Below, one piece after another: positions 56,641 through 64,000 of a DNA stretch of 64,000 nt. How positions within the stretch are numbered: the first letter of the stretch is position 1; each line of letters begins with the position of its first letter. Where the stretch lies: positions 1,302,001-1,366,000 of the forward strand of contig NZ_CP072197.1 of assembly GCF_018987235.1 (NCBI RefSeq). Reading direction: 5' to 3'. The notes under the pieces are model-generated. The model had not been told where the DNA came from. It saw nothing but the letters and a program-made list of their open reading frames with translations, and did no database searches. Origin of the DNA: Lactobacillus crispatus (GTDB lineage Bacteria > Bacillota > Bacilli > Lactobacillales > Lactobacillaceae). Made by a program: the position numbers and the translations under genes.

Positions 56641-57867
56641 ATGGAATCACAAATTATTTTCGGTATTGATGTTAGCAGTAAATCTTCCACAGTTTGTGTG
56701 GTTAATGACCGGATCAAACAAGGCGAATCTTTTAGAATCTCTAATGATTCCTTTGGCTATCAAAAACTTTATGAGCAACTGAACCAATATTTGATAACTC
56801 CTTTAGTTGTTTTCGAAGCTACTGGTGTTTATTCTCTAAGCCTGCAAGCTTTCTTAGAGGATTATCATATTAAGTATTTGAAGCTTAATCCGCTTAAAGC
56901 GAAAAAGCTAATGGACAATAATTTACGCCATAATAAAACTGATAAGGTAGATGCTTATCGCCTGGCTTTAATTCAATTTAATGCCCCGCAAAAGCTGCGT
57001 GATCCACAGCCCAGAGAGTATCATGAACTTCAGAATGCCAGTCGCTATTATGAAGAACTTACTAGGAGTATAGTTACTACTAAAAATCAATTGCACCGCA
57101 ACCTCCAATCCACTTTCCCACAAATTGAAGAAATACTGTCTCATCCATCTGGCAGAATTTATTGGGCGCTTGTTAGTCTTTTCCCACATGCTGGATATGT
57201 TCTAGAAAAGAATGAGACACAGGTAACTCAAATGCTTAATTCTATTTCTGGAATAGGACAACAAAGGGCACGGTACTTAACCACAAGATTATACGCTTTT
57301 GCTAGAGAAGCTTATCCTTATGATTCCAAAGATAGTATTATCGTTAGAGCTATTCAAAGGAACATTTCTAATTTGTTTTCACTCCAGCAAGAACGCGACT
57401 ATGTAATTAACTACATGGAAAAGCTGGCTAAAGCAGTAAACGCTCGTGCTTTATCCATCTATTTGAGTATCCCAGGGGTTGCTAGAATTACAGCAGTGAG
57501 ATTAGTAGCAGAGCTCGGTGATCTAAGACGGTTTAGCACTTCAGCTCAAATTGATGCGTTTGTTGGCATTGATCCAGGAAGGTACCAATCTGGTGAAAAA
57601 GACAGTTCTCTTGGCATTACCAAGCATGGCAATCATATTGCCAGAAAAATACTTTATCGAGTTATTATTCAAATGGAGACGGTAAAGGCTACGCAGCCTT
57701 GCCATATAACTGATTATTATGACAAGAAAAAACGATCTTCAAATAGCCAAGGCTATAAGAAAATCGCCATTGCATCAGTCCATAAACTGATACGCACAAT
57801 GTTTGCTCTTATCAAACATGATCAATTATATGATTACAACATAGCCACCAAAAATAAAAGACTTTAG
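56641..57867 (+). CDS. IS110-family transposase (DEDD/serine recombinase)
   Basis: 408 residues, complete. N-terminal RuvC-like DEDD domain: FGIDVSSKSSTVCVV (Asp), VVFEATGVYSLSL (Glu), HNKTDKVDAYRLAL (Asp/Asp). Middle coiled-coil region. C-terminal Transposase_20 domain: YLSIPGVARITAVRLVAELGD, then FVGIDPGRYQSGEKDSSLG with conserved serines, GITKHGNHIARKIL. Works with a bridge RNA that specifies donor and target DNA. Good ribosome-binding site GGAGG. Likely functional. Confidence 0.93.
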   Translation: MESQIIFGIDVSSKSSTVCVVNDRIKQGESFRISNDSFGYQKLYEQLNQYLITPLVVFEATGVYSLSLQAFLEDYHIKYLKLNPLKAKKLMDNNLRHNKTDKVDAYRLALIQFNAPQKLRDPQPREYHELQNASRYYEELTRSIVTTKNQLHRNLQSTFPQIEEILSHPSGRIYWALVSLFPHAGYVLEKNETQVTQMLNSISGIGQQRARYLTTRLYAFAREAYPYDSKDSIIVRAIQRNISNLFSLQQERDYVINYMEKLAKAVNARALSIYLSIPGVARITAVRLVAELGDLRRFSTSAQIDAFVGIDPGRYQSGEKDSSLGITKHGNHIARKILYRVIIQMETVKATQPCHITDYYDKKKRSSNSQGYKKIAIASVHKLIRTMFALIKHDQLYDYNIATKNKRL

Positions 57868-58051
57868 CTGAAATCAAATAATCAACTTAAGTATAAGCAA
57901 CCTATGGAAAAACTACAAGTATTCATAGGCTTATTTGTGGTACTTTCGCTTTTTCTTAAATTTAAACTCTTATTTGCTTTAACCTTATTCGCATCATTAA
58001 AACAAGTAAATTTATTTTCTTAAATCATTGATAATACTTGACTTTGGGTAG

Positions 58052-58092
58052 AAAAAAAGATGCGCTCCTGTGAAGAAGTGCATCTTTTTTAA
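58052..58092 (-). terminator. Terminator of tuf
   Basis: AAAAAAAGATGC pairs with GCATCTTTTTT. Confidence 0.88.
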
Positions 58093-58107
58093 CTATATCG
58101 TTAGAAA

Positions 58108-59298
58108 TTAGTCAAGGATTTCAGTAACCTGACCGGCACCAACGGTACGACCACCTTCACGGATGGTGAACTTAGTACCCTTTTCGATGGCAGCTGGCTT
58201 GATTAACTTAACAGTAAATTCAGTGTTATCACCAGGCATAACCATTTCAGTACCTTCTGGCAATTCAATTTCACCAGTAATATCAGTGGTGTGGAAGTAG
58301 AATTGTGGACGGTAGTCTGAGAAGAATGGGGTGTGACGGCCGCCTTCTTCCTTCTTCAAGATATAAACTTGACCCTTGAATTCCTTGTGGGTTTGAATTG
58401 AGCCTGGAGCAGCCAATACTTGACCACGAACAACTTGGTCACGGTCAATACCACGAAGCAATACACCAACGTTATCGCCGGCTTCACCTAAGTCAAGAGT
58501 CTTGTGGAACATTTCCAAACCAGTAACAACTGACTTAAGAACCTTGTCTACCAAACCAACGATTTCAACTTCGTCACCGACCTTAACAGTACCACGGTCA
58601 ATACGACCTGAAGCAACAGTACCACGACCAGTGATAGTAAATACGTCTTCAACTGGCATTAAGAATGGCTTGTCAGTTTGACGTTCTGGAGTTGGGATGT
58701 ATTCGTCAACGACGTCCATCAACTTAAGAATTTGTTCTTGAGCTTCCTTGTCGCCTTGTAAAGCCTTCAAAGCTGAACCACGAACAACTGGAATATCGTC
58801 ACCAGGGTAATCGTATTCAGTCAACAAGTCACGAACTTCCATTTCAACTAAGTCGATCAATTCTGGGTCGTCAACTAAATCACACTTGTTTAAGAAAACA
58901 ACGATGTAGTTAACACCAACTTGACGAGCAAGCAAAATGTGTTCACGAGTTTGTGGCATAGGACCATCAGTTGCAGCAACAACTAAGATAGCACCATCCA
59001 TTTGTGCAGCACCGGTAATCATGTTCTTGATGTAGTCGGCGTGGCCTGGAGCGTCCATGTGAGCGTAGTGACGATTTTCAGTTTCGTATTCTACGTGGGC
59101 GGTATTAATAGTAATACCACGTTCCTTTTCTTCTGGTGCAGCATCGATTTGTGAGTAATCTTCAGCCTTAGCCAAACCCTTGTCAGCCAAAACAGTAGTA
59201 ATAGCCGCAGTTAAAGTGGTCTTACCGTGGTCAACGTGACCGATAGTACCAATGTTTACGTGTGGCTTAGTTCTAACGTAATGTTCTTTTTCTGCCAT
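58108..59298 (-). CDS. tuf: Elongation factor Tu
   Basis: 396 residues from the ATG at 59298 (CAGGAGGG upstream). GTPase motifs [24 protein letters not shown] and SALKAL, then domains 2 and 3 ([39 protein letters not shown]). Delivers aminoacyl-tRNA to the ribosome. Codon use is highly biased, as for eno. Stands alone and not in an str operon, common in this genus. Confidence 0.98.
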   Translation of the reverse strand: MAEKEHYVRTKPHVNIGTIGHVDHGKTTLTAAITTVLADKGLAKAEDYSQIDAAPEEKERGITINTAHVEYETENRHYAHMDAPGHADYIKNMITGAAQMDGAILVVAATDGPMPQTREHILLARQVGVNYIVVFLNKCDLVDDPELIDLVEMEVRDLLTEYDYPGDDIPVVRGSALKALQGDKEAQEQILKLMDVVDEYIPTPERQTDKPFLMPVEDVFTITGRGTVASGRIDRGTVKVGDEVEIVGLVDKVLKSVVTGLEMFHKTLDLGEAGDNVGVLLRGIDRDQVVRGQVLAAPGSIQTHKEFKGQVYILKKEEGGRHTPFFSDYRPQFYFHTTDITGEIELPEGTEMVMPGDNTEFTVKLIKPAAIEKGTKFTIREGGRTVGAGQVTEILD

Positions 59299-59442
59299 TA
59301 AAATGACCCTCCTGTAAATTTGCAAGAAGTCCGTTGAGATAAGTTAACGGATAATTCTCTGTTGAATATTGTACTACTTTCTTCGGCAAATGCCTAGTAA
59401 AAAAGCTTAAGCGAAATTGCCTAACGAAAATATCCTTTGCTA

Positions 59443-59470
59443 ATTATACTAAATAGTTTGAAAATGTAAA
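59443..59470 (-). promoter_or_regulatory. Promoter of tuf
   Basis: TTTACA (59465-59470), 16-base spacer, TATAAT (59443-59448) on the minus strand. The ~145-base leader contains a small TCCGTT/AACGGA hairpin near 59331-59350. Confidence 0.75.
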
Positions 59471-59487
59471 CCTTTTTTACTTATTTT

Positions 59488-60321
59488 TTATTGCGGTAAG
59501 TATTTATATATTTTTTCTAGTAATTTTTGATGACTACGGCCATCTTTTCTTTGTAAAAATGAAACTAAATCACTAGCAAAACTGTCAGGCTCATCAATAT
59601 ATTGGTTAATTTTAGGGTAAAGACTGCCTAATACCAAATTCACTTCTCCCAGCATTAATGGCAACTGACTTGGACTATTGTGAAATTTGCTTCCAATGCT
59701 AGAAATAATTTCACGGTACTTAGGTTCTTTTTCTAGAAGCAGTGTATTCGCCGGAATAAAGCTCTCCATCTGGCCTATTACCCAAATTTCAAACTTTTCT
59801 TCAAGTCCCAAGCGAACTAGATCTTCACAAAGTGACAACCTAACAGCAAAATCTGGCGTTGGATCTAATAAGACGCTTCGTGCAAAAGCTTTAAAATTAG
59901 GCAGGTTTAACTTATGTAAACTTTCATAATCCAACTGAGTAACCTGTTCTCGTTGTTTAAAGTTTTGCATAATCTGCCGCTGTTTTTCTTCAGAAGCTGG
60001 TTTTACCTTTTCTGATAAGTCCACTCCAACAAGATTTTTTAGTTGTAGAGCTTCAATAAAAAAATTATTTTTAGCTAGAATTTGACAGTAACTTTTAAAT
60101 ACTCGCTGATCAGAAAAAAGATCAGGCTCCTCTTTAATTAAAGCATATGCCTGATCTTCTTGTTTATTAGCGGAATAGAGTTTGCAGAGTTTCAAAATAA
60201 CGTCCAATGAATGCTCTCCACGTAATGCTTCTTCTAGATTTTGAATAGCTGCTTCGAGATCTCCCTTACGCTCATCTTCTTCAGCAAGTTTCAATAAATT
60301 TTGTTGGCTTACTGATGTCAT
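59488..60321 (-). CDS. TPR-like helical protein
   Basis: 277 residues, soluble, mostly helical. The first ~100 residues show tetratricopeptide-like spacing (LAEEDERKGDLEAAIQNLEEAL, VILKLCKLYSANKQEDQAYALI). The rest (NLPNFKAFARSVLLDPTPDFAVRLSLCEDL) resembles conserved lactobacillar hypothetical proteins annotated with TPR repeats. Two bases separate it from the RNase J gene, so the two are translated from one message. A scaffold role in RNA or protein turnover is possible but not shown. Confidence 0.75.
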   Translation of the reverse strand: MTSVSQQNLLKLAEEDERKGDLEAAIQNLEEALRGEHSLDVILKLCKLYSANKQEDQAYALIKEEPDLFSDQRVFKSYCQILAKNNFFIEALQLKNLVGVDLSEKVKPASEEKQRQIMQNFKQREQVTQLDYESLHKLNLPNFKAFARSVLLDPTPDFAVRLSLCEDLVRLGLEEKFEIWVIGQMESFIPANTLLLEKEPKYREIISSIGSKFHNSPSQLPLMLGEVNLVLGSLYPKINQYIDEPDSFASDLVSFLQRKDGRSHQKLLEKIYKYLPQ

Positions 60322-60323
60322 TT

Positions 60324-62114
60324 TTAGTCTTTCTTATTACTTTCTTTTTTCTTATTTATTTTTGTTTTTTTATTTTCGTCTTTGGCATGGTTCTTATTGT
60401 CATTTTGTGCTTTTTCATTGCGTTTCTGCATAGCACGATGACGGTTTTGATTTACTTCCATGACCACGGGCAAGATCACTGGACGACGGTTAGTTTTCTT
60501 GTATAAAAACTTCTCCAAATCACCGCGGATATCTTGCTTCAATTCAGTCCAATCAAACTTTTTGTGTTCAAAATTGGCCTGAATTGCTTTTTTAATTACA
60601 TCAATTGAATCACTCATCAACTGGCGATTAGCCTTGATATAGACGAAACCACGACTAGTGACTTTTGGCTCTGCAATAATCTTTTTCTTCTTACGGTCAA
60701 TTGTAACAACCGCAATAAAGATTCCGTCATCTGATAGGACCTCACGATCACGTAGCACAATATTACCAACATCACCAACACCAGAACCGTCGATCATGGT
60801 ATCTTCACCTGGTACTGGGTCAGTTAAGAAGAAACGCTTTTGCTTAAAGTCATATTCAAGACAGTCACCATTCTTGGTAATATATATATCTTTAGGATTC
60901 ATTCCAGCTTTAATAGCCAAATCACGTACTACTTCAAGTAAACGATATTCACCAATTACTGGAATTAAGAATTTTGGCTTCAAGGTTGTAATCAAAAGTT
61001 GCAGATCACGACCAGTTGCATGCCCACTAGTATGTATATTTCTGCCTAACTGGATAACCGTACCGCCAGCCTTATATACCAAATCACTGGTTTCAGCTAC
61101 CATCGTTTCAACCGCATGTGACGGAGTAGTTGCAATAAAGACCAAATCGCCCTTATGAATCGTAATCATACTATGACGCTTCTTAGCCATTTTTTGTAAT
61201 GAGTTAAGTGGTTCACCCATACGCCCAGTCTCTAATATAACTGTCTGCTCATCTGGCACAGTCTTCAGATCCTTAACTCGCATCAACAAGCCTTCAGGCA
61301 CATCTAAATAGCCTAATTTCATTGAAGTTCTAACAATCTTAGCTAGATCGCGGCCAGTTAATAAGACGCGTTTCCCTGTTGCTGCTGCAGCATTTAAAAC
61401 TTCTTGAACACGATTCAAGTTAGAGGCTTTAGCAGCTACGATAATTCTGCCTTTAGCATTTCTGAAGACATTAGTCACAAATTTACCAATATCTTGTTCA
61501 GATGCATTAGGGAAAGATGCTTCTGCATTAGATGAATCACTTAAAAGCGCTAAAACGCCCTTTTGTTCAATTTCAGCTAAGCGATCCATATCAGTCCGAT
61601 AATTTAACGCAGCTGTTGGATCAAATTTAAAGTCACCAGTATAAACAATTTCACCTGCTGGTGTATGTACATCTATTCCAAGTGAATCAGGAATTGAGTG
61701 TGTCGTATGGAAGAATGAAATACTTGCATTCTTAAAATCAATTTCAGTATCTGCATCGATTACGTGGAACAAACTATTCTTACGGCGTTTGTTTTCGCGT
61801 TGTACTTCAATTTTAGCAAGTTCGATACTCAATTGTGAACCAAATACTGGAATATCGTATTTACGCAAAATGTATGGCAATGCACCAATTGAATCAGCAT
61901 GCCCATGTGTTAAAAAGATACCTGCTACTCGATCTCCGTATTGTTCAAAGAAATCAAGGTCAGGAATTACTACATCGATACCAAATAAAGAACTATCAGG
62001 GTACTTTAATCCGGCATCAAGAACAAAAATTTCATCATTAACTTGAACGGCAAACATATCTTTACCTTGTTCACGCACACCGCTCAAGATCATAATTTTG
62101 ATTTGATCAGCCAT
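60324..62114 (-). CDS. rnjB: Ribonuclease J (J2-type)
   Basis: 596 residues: metallo-beta-lactamase fold interrupted by a beta-CASP domain, then a C-terminal domain and a Lys/Asn-rich tail (last ~40 residues). The metal motif reads HGHADSIGALPY (70-81) where active J1 enzymes have HGHEDHIG: the second-site His is Ser75, as in RNase J2-type paralogues with weak activity. HTSGHATGRDL is kept. Forms part of the RNA-decay and maturation machinery with RNase J1. Downstream of rpsO, the common rpsO-rnj order. Confidence 0.92.
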   Translation of the reverse strand: MADQIKIMILSGVREQGKDMFAVQVNDEIFVLDAGLKYPDSSLFGIDVVIPDLDFFEQYGDRVAGIFLTHGHADSIGALPYILRKYDIPVFGSQLSIELAKIEVQRENKRRKNSLFHVIDADTEIDFKNASISFFHTTHSIPDSLGIDVHTPAGEIVYTGDFKFDPTAALNYRTDMDRLAEIEQKGVLALLSDSSNAEASFPNASEQDIGKFVTNVFRNAKGRIIVAAKASNLNRVQEVLNAAAATGKRVLLTGRDLAKIVRTSMKLGYLDVPEGLLMRVKDLKTVPDEQTVILETGRMGEPLNSLQKMAKKRHSMITIHKGDLVFIATTPSHAVETMVAETSDLVYKAGGTVIQLGRNIHTSGHATGRDLQLLITTLKPKFLIPVIGEYRLLEVVRDLAIKAGMNPKDIYITKNGDCLEYDFKQKRFFLTDPVPGEDTMIDGSGVGDVGNIVLRDREVLSDDGIFIAVVTIDRKKKKIIAEPKVTSRGFVYIKANRQLMSDSIDVIKKAIQANFEHKKFDWTELKQDIRGDLEKFLYKKTNRRPVILPVVMEVNQNRHRAMQKRNEKAQNDNKNHAKDENKKTKINKKKESNKKD

Positions 62115-62186
62115 TATATTTCCTTTTCTATCTAATTTTTAATTCTTATGGATCTATCGATCTCAACGTAAAAATAATCTGTTTCA

Positions 62187-62216
62187 ATTTTAGCATAAAG
62201 AATAAAATTATGACAG
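62187..62216 (-). promoter_or_regulatory. Promoter of the rnjB-TPR operon
   Basis: CTGTCA (62211-62216), 18-base spacer, TAAAAT (62187-62192) preceded by TGC, an extended -10. Confidence 0.6.
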
Positions 62217-62220
62217 AGAC

Positions 62221-62250
62221 AAAAAAAGCCAGCCTTTTCGGCTAGCTTCA
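62221..62250 (-). terminator. Terminator of rpsO
   Basis: AGC.AGCC pairs with GGCT.GCT around TTTTC; followed leftward by a run of seven T. Confidence 0.82.
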
Positions 62251-62271
62251 TTATTCAATATTATGTAAAAA

Positions 62272-62541
62272 TTAACGACGAAGACCTAACTTCTTGATCA
62301 ATTCACGGTAACGGTTAATGTCGTTGTTTTCAAGGTAACGAAGCAAGTTACGACGGTGACCGATCTTCTTAAGCAAACCAACGTATGAGTGGTGGTCATG
62401 CTTGTGACTCTTCATGTGATCAGTCAAGTTGTTGATATCAGCAGTCAAAAGAGCAACTTGAACTTCAACAGAACCAGTGTCACCTTCGTGAGTTGCGTAT
62501 TCCTTCATAATCTTTTCTTTTTCAGTCTTTGAAATTGCCAT
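62272..62541 (-). CDS. rpsO: 30S ribosomal protein S15
   Basis: 89 residues from the ATG at 62541 (AAAGGTGA upstream). [51 protein letters not shown] is the S15 rRNA-binding pattern. Binds 16S rRNA in the platform. Confidence 0.97.
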   Translation of the reverse strand: MAISKTEKEKIMKEYATHEGDTGSVEVQVALLTADINNLTDHMKSHKHDHHSYVGLLKKIGHRRNLLRYLENNDINRYRELIKKLGLRR

Positions 62542-62675
62542 AGTTAAATTCACCTTTCATTAAATAATTGCCGTTAACAACGTTTATCGTCGGCGTGAAC
62601 AAATAAACAGCGTTAGCGGTTCACAACAGTCTCAATCATACACATTATTTTTTAAAAAAGCAAGCGGAAATTATC

Positions 62676-62704
62676 TTGCATCCGTGATATTTCTTAAGTA
62701 TAAT
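62676..62704 (+). promoter_or_regulatory. Promoter of rpsT
   Basis: TTGCAT (62676-62681), 17-base spacer, TATAAT (62699-62704). Confidence 0.82.
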
Positions 62705-62742
62705 GGATGAAGTAAATTTCTAAATCATTGGAGGTGAATTTC

Positions 62743-63000
62743 ATGCCACAAATCAAATCAGCTATCAAACGTGTTAAGACTCAAAACGCTACTAACGAAC
62801 GCCGCGCTTCTGAATTAAGCAAGTTAAGAACTGCTATCAAGAAGTTTAAGAACGCTGTTGAAAGTGATAGTAAGGAAGACGTCTCCAAGTTGCATTTAGA
62901 AGCTGAACGTGCTTTGGATAAGGCTGCTTCAAAAGGCTTAATCCACAAGAACAAGGCTGCTCGTGACAAGAGTCGTTTAAACAAGTTAGCAAACAAGTAA
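62743..63000 (+). CDS. rpsT: 30S ribosomal protein S20
   Basis: 85 residues from the ATG at 62743, with TTGGAGGTG upstream. [32 protein letters not shown] and a basic C-terminus [15 protein letters not shown], a typical S20 three-helix bundle binding 16S rRNA. Monocistronic. Confidence 0.97.
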   Translation: MPQIKSAIKRVKTQNATNERRASELSKLRTAIKKFKNAVESDSKEDVSKLHLEAERALDKAASKGLIHKNKAARDKSRLNKLANK

Positions 63001-63021
63001 ATCTTACTTATTACTAATAAT

Positions 63022-63055
63022 AAAAAGAGGAGATCTGCAGCGATCTCCTCTTTTT
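63022..63055. terminator. Bidirectional terminator between rpsT and holA
   Basis: AAAAAGAGGAGATC pairs with GATCTCCTCTTTTT around TGCAG. Confidence 0.92.
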
Positions 63056-63063
63056 GTATACTC

Positions 63064-64000
63064 TTAGACATTTAAGATAAATAATTTCAAAAAATTATCT
63101 TCACGGTAAGTTCCATTTTTATATTTAAATTCTAAGTCGATTGCATCCCTTAATAAATTTTCTAGCTTTTCTATCTTCAACCGATTACGTAGGGCTAACT
63201 TAACCCTATAGGGATGAACGCCTAATTCTTTTACAATTTGTGGTTCGCTACGACCTCTTTGTGCTAAGATCTTAACGACCAAAATCAATTCTAATTGATT
63301 TTCAAAGACCGCTAATAATTGAATTGGATTAGTCCCTTCACGTAATTGATTATCTAAGCGCTCAACTGCTTCACGGTAATTCTTATCTAAAGCCGACTCC
63401 AAAATAGCGAAAATATTTTGTGCTAGGGACAAATCTACATTTTGCATTACTGATTTTTCAGTAATTTTGTTATCGGTAGCTACCATTTTTAGCTTTTGAT
63501 AATTGCTTAAAATAGTGTCAATTACCTGATCACTTCGCTCAATTAGCAGCTGTAAAGCTGACTGTGTGATTATATATCCCTCATCTTTGATCAAGGCTTT
63601 AGTCGTTGAAGCAACTTCATAGGGCCTAATTTGTGGCTCAACCACATTGAATTGCTTTAGAACAGTTTTAGTCAGTTTTTTACGCCTATCAATTTTTTCA
63701 TAAGAAGCAACAATTACTACTACATCTTCTAAATCAGCTAAGTTTTCAAAAATTTTTTGTAAGTCATCAATTTGTTTCTGTAATTTTTTAGATACCTTAG
63801 CTGTTAAAAAGAAAGGATTTTTGACTACAATAAATTTCTGTTCACTAAATAAACTGGATTCAGTTAAGCTCGCAATCAATTCATCTAAGCCATCGCTTTC
63901 GCAATCGACAGTCACGTGCTCCAAATCTTTAAAGCGATCTTCCTTGGCATATGATCTAACCAAGTAATCATTGAGAAAGTCATCTGCACCCCAAATTAAG
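63064..64000 (-). CDS. holA: DNA polymerase III delta subunit (partial at window edge)
   Basis: The last 312 residues are in the window. The reading frame runs to base 64000 without a stop, with LIWGADDFLNDYLVRSYA at the edge, so the true start lies outside. N-terminal AAA+-like domain without a working Walker A, DDLQKIFENLADLEDVVVIVASYEK, and the helical collar domain with FAILESALDKNYREAVERL and ELGVHPYRVKLALR. Loads the beta clamp as part of the clamp loader. Its position beside rpsT is the standard order. Confidence 0.94.
   Translation of the reverse strand, partial: LIWGADDFLNDYLVRSYAKEDRFKDLEHVTVDCESDGLDELIASLTESSLFSEQKFIVVKNPFFLTAKVSKKLQKQIDDLQKIFENLADLEDVVVIVASYEKIDRRKKLTKTVLKQFNVVEPQIRPYEVASTTKALIKDEGYIITQSALQLLIERSDQVIDTILSNYQKLKMVATDNKITEKSVMQNVDLSLAQNIFAILESALDKNYREAVERLDNQLREGTNPIQLLAVFENQLELILVVKILAQRGRSEPQIVKELGVHPYRVKLALRNRLKIEKLENLLRDAIDLEFKYKNGTYREDNFLKLFILNV

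Larger units (their letters stand above)
56391..58030 (+). mobile_element. IS110-family insertion element (ends approximate)
   Basis: It comprises a transposase gene with about 250 bases of structured non-coding DNA in front and about 160 behind. IS110 elements lack terminal inverted repeats, so the ends cannot be placed precisely. The left end lies between the tig promoter (56374) and the first hairpin (56405), the right end before the tuf terminator (58051). A long 5' non-coding end is the layout of the IS110 subgroup, whose bridge RNA is encoded there. The right part contains a CCTATG/CATAGG hairpin (about 57901-57929). Confidence 0.8.

Overview
The window looks like the chromosome of an intestinal or dairy Lactobacillus of the L. 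acidophilus / L. helveticus / L. crispatus / L. amylovorus group. It is AT-rich. The enolase sequence (N-terminus MLKSVIENVHALEIFDSRGN) is the type I recall from that group. Other markers are a YSIRK/LPXTG mucus-binding protein, a bile salt hydrolase, lactobacillar IS982, IS256 and IS110 elements, and CcpA cre sites in front of beta-glucoside genes. Species cannot be fixed from sequence alone.

Layout. 1-263: remnant of an IS256-family left end. 335-3734: leftward exopolysaccharide operon made of a membrane protein with a degenerate GGDEF domain, a 47-residue membrane peptide, a frameshifted processive GT2 synthase and a GH8 glycanase; it resembles the c-di-GMP-controlled pss locus of Listeria. 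3846-13082: 3078-residue mucus-binding adhesin. 13375-15030: the first codons of a gene cut by IS982, one decayed and one intact IS982 copy. 15080-19030: frameshifted YeiH-type permease, tRNA-Ser(CGA), bile salt hydrolase, PAP2 phosphatase, DegV. 19245-23233: enolase, DUF4767 lipoprotein, an intact IS256 element with a perfect 8-bp target duplication, nitroreductase. 23284-35899: beta-glucoside/cellobiose region with a ROK kinase, three 6-phospho-beta-glucosidases, two EIIC permeases, EIIA, EIIB, two GntR/UTRA regulators, about eight cre-like sites and a recurring GntR-type operator. 35963-41586: AlkD-like glycosylase, nucleoside hydrolase, a lone FMN-binding domain, a structured intergenic segment, DUF2974 hydrolase, serine hydrolase. 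41689-51646: lysine/DAP biosynthesis (leftward lysA-dapH-deacetylase-dapA-dapB-aminotransferase-asd under a lysine riboswitch, and rightward lysC-dapF); dapH is frameshifted. 51690-52866: permease pseudogene. 52988-64000: housekeeping block (engB, clpX, tig, tuf, TPR gene, RNase J2-type gene, rpsO, rpsT, holA) interrupted by an IS110 element upstream of tig.

How it works together. The sugar region forms one regulon: PTS EIIA/B/C import and phosphorylate beta-glucosides, three GH1 enzymes split the 6-phosphates, a zinc-motif-less ROK kinase may phosphorylate glucose or beta-glucosides, and CcpA plus two UTRA repressors control the promoters. The lysine operon has an intact riboswitch and terminator, but its acetyltransferase gene is broken, so de novo lysine synthesis is probably lost. 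At least four metabolic or transport genes are pseudogenes, a pattern of reductive decay alongside active IS elements.

Most interesting: the 5' non-coding end of the IS110 element folds into a multi-hairpin RNA closed by a long-range stem, as expected of a bridge RNA; the 336-bp gap at 38494-38829 carries strong promoter, palindrome, hairpin and terminator signals on both strands; and the degenerate-GGDEF polysaccharide operon.
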